A stretch of DNA of 22,791 nucleotides, from contig CALGGH010000097.1 in assembly GCA_937916415.1 (NCBI GenBank), positions 1 to 22,791 on the forward strand, written 5' to 3'. This DNA is from an uncultured Lachnospiraceae bacterium. Its GTDB lineage: Bacteria > Bacillota > Clostridia > Lachnospirales > Lachnospiraceae. Under the pieces are notes generated by a model that was not told where the DNA came from, made no database searches, and saw only the letters and a program-made list of their open reading frames with translations. The translations under genes were made by a program, and so were the position numbers. Shown one piece after another: positions 17,185 through 22,791 of this stretch (the first letter of the stretch is position 1; every line of letters begins with the position of its first letter).

Positions 17185-18843
17185 ATGAACCTATCACCTC
17201 TTCAGCAGGCCAGATACGCCTATAAGCCCAAGCTTCCCGGAATGCTCAGGGGAGGCATCGCGGAGATCAGCGTGCAGGACGGAGCAGCTACGATAAGCGT
17301 GGCTGATCAGGACAAGATCAAGGCGCTTTTCCCCAACACCTACGGCAAGAACGAGATCACCTTTAAAAAGGGCACCAACACTTCGGAGGCCAGGAAGCAG
17401 GTAGTCGGAGTCATTCTGTCAGGCGGACAGGCACCCGGCGGACATAACGTGATCTGCGGCCTGTATGACGCCATCAAGGCCACTGACAGCAACAACGTGC
17501 TGCTTGGCTTCAAGGGCGGCCCCAGCGGCCTCATCGATGATGATTACGTGGAGTTCGATGATGCCTTCATAGACGCTTACCGCAATACCGGTGGATTCGA
17601 CATCATCGGATCCGGACGTACCAAGCTGGAGACCGAGGAGCAGTTCAAGATCGTGACCGAGGTTGCCAGGAAGCACGGCCTGACCGCCATCGTCATCATC
17701 GGCGGTGACGACTCCAACACCAACGCAGCCGTGCTGGCCGAGTACATGGCAGCCAACAACACCGGCGTGCAGGTCATCGGATGCCCCAAGACCATCGACG
17801 GTGACTTAAAGAACGAGGACATCGAGGCTTCATTCGGTTTCGATACCGCCACCAAGACTTATTCCGAACTGATAGGCAACATCGAGAGGGATGCCAACTC
17901 AGCCAAGAAATACTGGCACTTCATCAAGGTCATGGGACGCAGTGCTTCTCACGTGGCCCTTGAGTGCGCACTCGAGACGCAGCCCAACATATGCCTCATC
18001 GGCGAGGAGGTTGCCGCCAGGAAGATGTCGCTCTCTGCCATCGCTGACTACATAGCTGATTCGGTAGAAAAGAGAGCCGCCAACGGAGACAACTTCGGCG
18101 TGGCCATCATTCCCGAGGGCATCGTGGAATTCGTTCCCGAGTTCTCCATGCTGATCGCCGAGATCAACGAGCTGCTGGCAGGCAGCAAGACCGATGAGTT
18201 CAATGCCCTGCCCGACTGGAGCGCCAAGCATGAGTTCATCAGGAACGGCCTTTCGGCTGACGCGTTCAAGGTATTTGACATCCTGCCCCAGTTCGTTCAG
18301 CAGCAGCTGTTCCTCGAGAGGGATCCTCACGGCAACGTACAGGTTTCACTGATTGAATCCGAGAAGCTTTTTGCAGAGATGGTTAAGGAAAAGCTGGCCG
18401 CCAGAAAGGCAGCAGGCACCTACAAGGGCAAGTTCTCCACGCAGCATCATTTCTTCGGATATGAGGGCAGGTGCGCATTCCCTTCAAACTTTGACGCGGA
18501 TTATTGCTATTCACTGGGATACAATGCATTCATGCTGATCCAGTACGGCTATACCGGATATCTTTCGAAGGTTTCCAACCTGTCCAAGCCCGCCGAGGAG
18601 TGGGTTGCAGGCGGCATGCCCATCACCAAGATGATGAACGTCGAGAGAAGGAACGGCGAGGACAAGCCCGTCATCCGCAAGGCACTGGTTGAGCTTGACG
18701 GCAAGCCGTTTAAGTACTTTGAGGCCAACAGGGAGAAATGGGCAGTTGAGACCGCATTTACCTATCCCGGCGCGATCCAGTATTACGGACCTGCCGAGGT
18801 ATGCGACCTGACTACCAGGACACTGGCGCTGGAAAAGGAGTAA
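17185..18843 (+). CDS. pfp: Pyrophosphate--fructose-6-phosphate 1-phosphotransferase
   Basis: A 552-residue cytoplasmic enzyme that converts fructose 6-phosphate and pyrophosphate to fructose 1,6-bisphosphate and phosphate, reversibly. The length and sequence fit the long (about 550-residue) PPi-dependent class related to the plant beta subunit. Visible motifs are GGQAPGGHN (80-88), GGDDSNTNA (173-181), PKTIDGDL (201-208) with catalytic D205, and [11 protein letters not shown] (250-260) for sugar-phosphate binding. D176 in GGDD and K202 in PKTIDGD mark pyrophosphate rather than ATP use; ATP enzymes usually have Gly at both places. ATG 17185 has AAGGAGG 9 bp upstream; the open frame extends further upstream but only through promoter sequence. 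The next gene begins one base after the stop, so the two are translated as an operon. Confidence 0.95.
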   Translation: MNLSPLQQARYAYKPKLPGMLRGGIAEISVQDGAATISVADQDKIKALFPNTYGKNEITFKKGTNTSEARKQVVGVILSGGQAPGGHNVICGLYDAIKATDSNNVLLGFKGGPSGLIDDDYVEFDDAFIDAYRNTGGFDIIGSGRTKLETEEQFKIVTEVARKHGLTAIVIIGGDDSNTNAAVLAEYMAANNTGVQVIGCPKTIDGDLKNEDIEASFGFDTATKTYSELIGNIERDANSAKKYWHFIKVMGRSASHVALECALETQPNICLIGEEVAARKMSLSAIADYIADSVEKRAANGDNFGVAIIPEGIVEFVPEFSMLIAEINELLAGSKTDEFNALPDWSAKHEFIRNGLSADAFKVFDILPQFVQQQLFLERDPHGNVQVSLIESEKLFAEMVKEKLAARKAAGTYKGKFSTQHHFFGYEGRCAFPSNFDADYCYSLGYNAFMLIQYGYTGYLSKVSNLSKPAEEWVAGGMPITKMMNVERRNGEDKPVIRKALVELDGKPFKYFEANREKWAVETAFTYPGAIQYYGPAEVCDLTTRTLALEKE

Positions 18844-18844
18844 A

Positions 18845-21157
18845 ATGGCAATCGGAGATAACATGCAGAAGGACGTTCTGCTCATGAACCTTGAGACGGA
18901 ACTAAACAAGAGCATACAAAAAGAATGCGGCAAGACGCTGGCCGAGGCTGACAATAAGGAGCTTTATCATGCTCTCCTTAACCTGACCAGGGAACTGGCC
19001 GAGGTTACCGAGGACATCGAGGGCGAAAAGAAGGTTTATTACATATCCGCCGAGTTCCTGATCGGCAAGCTGCTCAGCAACAACCTGATCAACCTGGGCA
19101 TATATGACAAGATAAACTCAATACTCAAGGCTAATGGCAAGTCGCTGGCCGGGATAGAGGATGAGGAGCCGGAGCCCTCGCTGGGCAACGGCGGACTCGG
19201 CCGTCTGGCGGCATGCTTCCTTGATTCGATCGCGACGCTGGGACTGCCCGGCGACGGCATAGGACTCTGCTATCATTTCGGGCTTTTTAAGCAGGTGTTC
19301 AAAAACCGGCTGCAGACTGCCGAAAAGGACTCCTGGATCGAACCCGGCAAGAACTGGCTCAACAAGACCGATACGACGTTTACGGTACGGTTCGGTGACG
19401 TGAGCGTCAAGTCGCGTCTCTATGACGTCGACGTGATCGGATACAGGAGCGGCACCAACAAGCTGCACCTTTTTGACATAGAGAGCGTTGATGAGGGCCT
19501 GGTCAAAAAAGGCATTAGTTTTGACAAGGAGAACATTGAGAAGAACCTGACGCTTTTCCTTTATCCCGATGATTCTGACGAGGCGGGCAACCTGCTGCGC
19601 ATCTATCAGCAGTATTTCATGGTCAGCAACGCCGCGCAGCTGATCCTCAAGGAGATGAAGGAGCGCAAATATGACCTGCGTCACTTAAATGACCATGCGG
19701 TCATACAGATCAATGATACTCATCCTACGATGGTCATCCCCGAACTCATCAGGATACTGGTGGAGGAAAAGGCATTTACCATGGATGAGGCCATCGACGT
19801 AGTGAGCAGGACCTGCGCCTACACCAACCACACGATCCTCGCGGAGGCACTCGAGAAGTGGCCCCTGGCTTATCTGGAAAAGGTGGTTCCGCAGCTCGTT
19901 CCGTATATCAAGGAGCTGGATAAGAGGGTGCGCGCCAAATATAAGAACAAAAACGTGCAGATCATCGACAAGGATAAGCGCGTGCACATGGCGCACATCG
20001 ACATACATTACGGCTTCTCGGTAAACGGCGTGGCCGCCATTCATACCGAGATACTCAAGAATACGGAGCTCAACGCCTTTTATAAGCTCTATCCCGACAA
20101 GTTCAACAACAAGACCAACGGCATCACGTTCCGCAGGTGGCTGCTCTCGTGCAATCATGAGCTGGCTGACCTGATCAAGGCCAGGATTGGCGACGGTTTC
20201 AAAAAGGACGCTAACCAGCTCGAGAAGCTGCTTGACCTGGCCGATGATGAGGAGTTCATGAAGGAACTCATGGACGTCAAGCATGCCGGAAAGGTCGCGC
20301 TGGCGGAGTACGTCAAGGAGCATGAGGGCGTTGAACTGGATCCCGACTCGATCTTTGACCTGCAGTCCAAGAGGATGCATGAATACAAGCGCCAGCAGAT
20401 GAATGCGCTCTATATCATACATAAATACCTGGAGATCAAGGGTGGCAAGAAACCTGTCCGTCCGGTAACTTTCATGTTCGGCGCCAAGGCTGCGCCCGCT
20501 TACGTGATCGCGCAGGACATAATTCACCTGCTGCTGGTTCTGCAGGAGATCGTGAACAACGATCCTGACGTAAGCCCCTACATGAAGGTCGTGATGGTTG
20601 AGAACTACAACGTCGCTTATGCCGAAAAGATGATTCCCGCGGCCGACATATCCGAACAGATATCCCTGGCCAGCAAGGAGGCATCAGGCACCGGCAACAT
20701 GAAGTACATGCTGAACGGAGCCGTGACGTTGGGCACGTCCGACGGCGCAAACGTAGAGATACACGAGCTTGTCGGTGACGACAACATCTATATATTCGGC
20801 AAGGATGCGGACACGGTCATCAAGCATTATGCCAAGGCCGACTACGTGTCTAAGGATTATTACAAAAACAGTCCCGTCATCAGGGAAGCCGTGGACTTCA
20901 TCATGAGCAAGCCGGTACTTGCCGTGGGCAAGCGCGTTAACCTAAAGAGGCTCCACGACGAGCTGTTAAATAAGGACTGGTTCATGACGCTTCTTGACCT
21001 GGAGGAATACATAGCAGTGAAGGACCGCATGCTGGCCGACTATGAAGACCGCGCCAGGTGGGGCAGGATGATGCTGACCAACATCGCCAAGGCAGGCTTC
21101 TTCTCCTCTGACAGGACCATTGAGGAATACAACCGCGACATCTGGAAGCTGAACTGA
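18845..21157 (+). CDS. glgP: Glycogen/alpha-glucan phosphorylase
   Basis: A 770-residue PLP enzyme of the GT35 family that releases glucose 1-phosphate from glycogen or other alpha-1,4-glucans. Family landmarks in order: [20 protein letters not shown] near the N-terminus, [65 protein letters not shown], and the PLP-site [28 protein letters not shown] with Schiff-base lysine K620. The chain is shorter than the enteric enzyme (about 800+) but no core motif is missing. ATG 18845 follows the upstream stop by one base with AAGGAG only 4 bp away. ATG 18863 (residue 7) with GGAG 5 bp upstream is an alternative. No promoter separates it from pfp, and a terminator follows. Confidence 0.95.
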   Translation: MAIGDNMQKDVLLMNLETELNKSIQKECGKTLAEADNKELYHALLNLTRELAEVTEDIEGEKKVYYISAEFLIGKLLSNNLINLGIYDKINSILKANGKSLAGIEDEEPEPSLGNGGLGRLAACFLDSIATLGLPGDGIGLCYHFGLFKQVFKNRLQTAEKDSWIEPGKNWLNKTDTTFTVRFGDVSVKSRLYDVDVIGYRSGTNKLHLFDIESVDEGLVKKGISFDKENIEKNLTLFLYPDDSDEAGNLLRIYQQYFMVSNAAQLILKEMKERKYDLRHLNDHAVIQINDTHPTMVIPELIRILVEEKAFTMDEAIDVVSRTCAYTNHTILAEALEKWPLAYLEKVVPQLVPYIKELDKRVRAKYKNKNVQIIDKDKRVHMAHIDIHYGFSVNGVAAIHTEILKNTELNAFYKLYPDKFNNKTNGITFRRWLLSCNHELADLIKARIGDGFKKDANQLEKLLDLADDEEFMKELMDVKHAGKVALAEYVKEHEGVELDPDSIFDLQSKRMHEYKRQQMNALYIIHKYLEIKGGKKPVRPVTFMFGAKAAPAYVIAQDIIHLLLVLQEIVNNDPDVSPYMKVVMVENYNVAYAEKMIPAADISEQISLASKEASGTGNMKYMLNGAVTLGTSDGANVEIHELVGDDNIYIFGKDADTVIKHYAKADYVSKDYYKNSPVIREAVDFIMSKPVLAVGKRVNLKRLHDELLNKDWFMTLLDLEEYIAVKDRMLADYEDRARWGRMMLTNIAKAGFFSSDRTIEEYNRDIWKLN

Positions 21158-21221
21158 AACGCATGGGATGCGGGACGGTTCCGCAGGCGTACAAGGTGCG
21201 TGGACGGAATTTGTGGCATGT

Positions 21222-21253
21222 AAGGTGCGGGAAATTTTCCCCGCACCTTTTTT
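21222..21253 (+). terminator. Intrinsic terminator of the pfp-glgP operon
   Basis: A 10-bp perfect stem, AAGGTGCGGG (21222-21231) and CCCGCACCTT (21240-21249), is followed by TTTT to 21253. The left arm is partly repeated upstream (AAGGTGCG at 21193-21200), so an alternative pairing is possible. Confidence 0.9.
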
Positions 21254-21264
21254 GCGCGATAAGG

Positions 21265-21305
21265 CGTCAAGTGCACGTCGTGCCTGCACGAGCTCACGTT
21301 TGACG
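21265..21305. repeat. Nested inverted repeat downstream of the glgP terminator
   Basis: The outer arms CGTCAAGTG and CAC-GT-TTGACG enclose the inner arms TCGTG (21278-21282) and CACGA (21287-21291) around a CCTG loop. As RNA this gives an interrupted hairpin of about 14 base pairs with no T-tract, so it is not a typical terminator. Its function is unknown. Confidence 0.5.
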
Positions 21306-21341
21306 GCCAGCGCGACAATCGGGTGGGAGATCTTTTCCTCC

Positions 21342-21394
21342 TGCTCGATTCTCTGTTCGATTCACGGTGCTCGATTCCCTGTTCGATTCACGGT
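21342..21394 (+). repeat. 26-bp tandem duplication containing four CGATTC boxes
   Basis: Two copies of a 26-bp unit (starting at 21342 and 21368) differ at one base (T versus C). Each has the form CTCGATTC, four bases, TTCGATTC, ACGG, so CGATTC recurs at 21346, 21358, 21372 and 21384. The array ends exactly at the TTGACA hexamer (21394-21399), which makes a regulatory role plausible. Confidence 0.85.
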
Positions 21395-21422
21395 TGACAA
21401 ATCTGATGCGGAATGGGAAAAT
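21394..21422 (+). promoter_or_regulatory. Candidate promoter of the metalloregulator operon
   Basis: A perfect TTGACA (21394-21399) is followed at 17 bp by GAAAAT (21417-21422), a weak -10. An alternative -10, TAAAAT (21445-21450), has no good -35 partner. The position, about 40 bp upstream of the ATG, is right for a promoter. Confidence 0.45.
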
Positions 21423-21425
21423 GTT

Positions 21426-21442
21426 AGAAATAACTAATTTCT
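21426..21442. promoter_or_regulatory. Dyad that may be the metalloregulator's own operator
   Basis: The arms AGAAAT and ATTTCT (6 bp, perfect) surround AACTA, and a second overlapping dyad TTAG-6 bp-CTAA lies at 21424-21437. It sits between the promoter and the ATG, where an autoregulatory DtxR/MntR box would act. The symmetry is seen; the function is inference. Confidence 0.35.
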
Positions 21443-21463
21443 GTTAAAATCTGAGGTATCATT

Positions 21464-21844
21464 ATGGTTTTACATGAATCCGCAGAGGATTATCTGGAGG
21501 CGATACTCAAGCTTAGCTCGAGACGTGGATATGCCCGCTCGGTCGACGTGGCCAACGAACTGGGCGTGACCAAGCCCAGCGTCAGCGTGGCCATGAAAAA
21601 ACTGCATGAAAACGGCTACATCGATTTTGATGAAAACGGGTTTTTGCTGATGACCGACGCCGGCAGGGAAGTGGCGGAAAAGACTTACCGCAAGCATCTC
21701 CTTTTGACGGGGATACTGCAGGCCATCGGCGTCGAATCCGAAACGGCCGAAAAGGAAGCCTGCAAGATAGAGCATGACATCAGCGACCGTACGTACGAGC
21801 TTCTTGCCGAGTATTATGACAATCACATGAAATCAGGGGATTGA
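21464..21844 (+). CDS. DtxR/MntR-family metal-dependent transcriptional regulator
   Basis: A 126-residue DNA-binding repressor that responds to Fe or Mn. Residues about 5-65 are the winged helix (AEDYLEAILKL, then the recognition region TKPSVSVAMKKLHENGYI). Residues 70-126 are the metal-binding/dimerisation helices. By alignment from memory, the ligands are D9, E12, H78, C100, E103 and H104. D9 and E12 match MntR, while C100 in EACKIEH matches DtxR/IdeR, so the preferred metal is uncertain. There is no C-terminal SH3 domain, as in MntR. GAGG 7 bp upstream supports ATG 21464. The next gene starts 5 bp after the stop, so this is the first gene of an operon. A possible operator lies just upstream. 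Confidence 0.9.
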   Translation: MVLHESAEDYLEAILKLSSRRGYARSVDVANELGVTKPSVSVAMKKLHENGYIDFDENGFLLMTDAGREVAEKTYRKHLLLTGILQAIGVESETAEKEACKIEHDISDRTYELLAEYYDNHMKSGD

Positions 21845-21849
21845 TCTAC

Positions 21850-22692
21850 ATGGGCAGGGAATTGGCCTACGCGCAGCTGGTTGAGCGCAGCATAACCAAG
21901 AAGTATCGCAAGGAGATATGGAGTCCGTTCATAACGGCGATCAAGAGGTATGAACTGATATCCGAGGGCGACCGGATCGCCGTATGCATATCTGGCGGCA
22001 AGGATTCAATGCTGATGGCGGTACTGTTCAAGATGCTCCTTCGCATCAGCGACGTGCCGTTTGAGGCGGAATACCTGGTCATGGATCCGGGTTACAGTCC
22101 CGCCAACCGGGACCAAATAGAAGAGAATGCCGGAAAGCTCGAGATTCCGGCATCTTTTTTTGAATCCGGGATATTTGGGGTGGCGGAAAAAAGCGATGAA
22201 TCGCCGTGCTACCTGTGTGCCCGCATGAGAAGGGGCGCACTCTATGCCGAGGCCCAAAAAAGAGGCTGCAACAAGATCGCGTTGGGACATCACTTCAGCG
22301 ACGTGATCGAGACCACGGTGATGAGCATGTTTTACAGCGGACAGCTGCAGGGCATGATGCCCAAGCTCCATTCGGTCAATTTCGAGGGAATGGAACTCAT
22401 ACGGCCGCTCTACTGCATCAATGAGGACGACATCAAGGCATGGGTACGTTACAATGATCTGGAATTCATCAGATGCGCATGCAGGTTCACCGAGGACCGT
22501 GACGCATCCCCCGACGGGATCGGCAGATCCAAGCGTCAGGAGATCAAGGCCCTGATCCATGAACTCAGGAAGACGAATCCCTACGTGGAAAAGAATATTT
22601 TTAACAGCCTGCACGCCGTGTGGATCGATACCTTTCCCGGATACAAAACAATGGAAGCCGGGGCGCATTCATTCCTGGAGGAATATGATTAA
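21850..22692 (+). CDS. TtcA-like tRNA 2-thiocytidine synthetase (PP-loop ATPase)
   Basis: A 280-residue cytoplasmic enzyme of the TtcA/TilS PP-loop family, expected to adenylate and thiolate a tRNA cytidine. It has the PP-loop SGGKDS (48-53), LGHHFSDVIET (145-155), and the Cys pair C120-x-x-C123 with a further Cys at 209/211, which matches the three-cysteine Fe-S site of TtcA. ATG 21850 is chosen because AGGGG lies about 10 bp upstream. The in-frame TTG at 21841, overlapping the previous stop, would sit directly on that site. It follows the metalloregulator by 5 bp and precedes an MgtC-like gene, so all three are probably co-transcribed. The target nucleoside in this organism is not known; some Clostridial relatives are annotated only as TtcA-family proteins. 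Confidence 0.88.
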   Translation: MGRELAYAQLVERSITKKYRKEIWSPFITAIKRYELISEGDRIAVCISGGKDSMLMAVLFKMLLRISDVPFEAEYLVMDPGYSPANRDQIEENAGKLEIPASFFESGIFGVAEKSDESPCYLCARMRRGALYAEAQKRGCNKIALGHHFSDVIETTVMSMFYSGQLQGMMPKLHSVNFEGMELIRPLYCINEDDIKAWVRYNDLEFIRCACRFTEDRDASPDGIGRSKRQEIKALIHELRKTNPYVEKNIFNSLHAVWIDTFPGYKTMEAGAHSFLEEYD

Positions 22693-22694
22693 TA

Positions 22695-22791
22695 ATGGAG
22701 ATGATCAATGCTGAATGGTTACTGAGAATAATATGTGCCGCCGTCGTCGGGGGCATGATCGGCTTTGAGAGGCATAACCACCTGAAGGAGG
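22695..22791 (+). CDS. MgtC/SapB-family membrane protein, N-terminal fragment (runs off the window)
   Basis: Only 32 codons are present. They read MEMINAEWLLRIICAAVVGGMIGFERHNHLKE (split here: MEMINAEWLLRI then ICAAVVGGMIGFER). A short hydrophobic first helix ending in G-x-x-G-x-E-R is the hallmark of MgtC/SapB proteins, which are linked to magnesium limitation and membrane-potential or ATP-synthase control. The ATG at 22695 lies 2 bp after the previous stop, with GGAGG 13 bp upstream; ATG 22701 is an alternative. The gene likely belongs to the same operon as the two upstream genes. Confidence 0.75.
   Translation, partial: MEMINAEWLLRIICAAVVGGMIGFERHNHLKE

Larger units (their letters stand above)
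21158..21463. other. 306-bp non-coding region between glgP and the metalloregulator gene
   Basis: No credible gene was found here. The region holds, in order, the glgP terminator, a nested inverted repeat, a 26-bp tandem duplication, a TTGACA -35 element and a short dyad just before the next gene. An 89-codon open frame (21168-21437) runs through all of these and has no ribosome site or family resemblance. Confidence 0.7.

Noticed and set aside
21342..21394. Possible CRISPR-like repeats
   Set aside because: There are only two directly adjoining copies with no spacers and no cas genes; it is a tandem duplication.
21168..21437. 89-codon frame after glgP
   Set aside because: It runs through the terminator, the nested inverted repeat, the tandem repeats and the promoter; it has no ribosome site and no recognisable product.
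21841..21849. TTG start for the TtcA-like gene overlapping the previous stop
   Set aside because: The AGGGG ribosome site would be only about one base away, whereas it is well spaced for ATG 21850.

Overview
The window looks like a chromosomal segment of a Gram-positive anaerobe of the Clostridia, most likely Lachnospiraceae (Butyrivibrio/Roseburia-like). This rests on protein style rather than a database match: a giant Cna_B-repeat surface protein ending in an SPQTG sortase motif, a pyrophosphate-dependent phosphofructokinase directly followed by a glycogen phosphorylase of the roughly 770-residue Firmicutes type, a membrane-tethered trigger-factor-like foldase, strong AGGAGG-type ribosome sites and GNRA/UUCG-type terminators.

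Layout. (1) 2-391: the 3' end of a polar amino-acid ABC transporter permease, followed by an intrinsic terminator. (2) 634-14664 (stop to 14667): one gene of 4,677 codons for a secreted, sortase-anchored adhesin/fibre. Its order is signal peptide, two tandem small N-terminal domains, a choice-of-anchor-A-like domain that appears to be interrupted by a small beta-sandwich, three pilin-like (FctA/Spy0128-type) segments, 29 consecutive Cna_B-type domains, a PDTPTT stalk, a duplicated VLGARR motif, SPQTG, a membrane helix and a basic tail. It closes with a strong terminator. (3) 14815-16392: a membrane foldase with a cytoplasmic repeat-built helix (15-residue then 11-residue repeats), one transmembrane helix and an external FKBP/trigger-factor module. 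(4) 16475-17011, minus strand: a stand-alone response-regulator receiver protein, divergent from (5) 17185-21157: a two-gene operon of PPi-dependent phosphofructokinase and glycogen phosphorylase. (6) 21158-21463: a dense non-coding stretch with a terminator, a nested inverted repeat, a 26-bp tandem duplication and a promoter/dyad region. (7) 21464 to the end: an operon of a DtxR/MntR-type metalloregulator, a TtcA-like tRNA thiolase and the start of an MgtC/SapB-family membrane protein.

How the parts relate (inference). The adhesin and the extracytoplasmic foldase are adjacent but separated by a terminator; the foldase is a reasonable helper for folding large exported proteins. The phosphofructokinase and phosphorylase together would mobilise glycogen into glycolysis using phosphate and pyrophosphate rather than ATP, and the receiver protein shares their divergent promoter region. 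The metalloregulator is co-transcribed with a probable Fe-S tRNA-thiolation enzyme, which suggests metal-linked control.

The most unusual items are the 29-domain array in which every repeat keeps the Lys, Glu and Asn expected for an internal isopeptide bond, and the foldase with a repetitive cytoplasmic coiled tail. No CRISPR array, transposon, tRNA or rRNA gene was seen.
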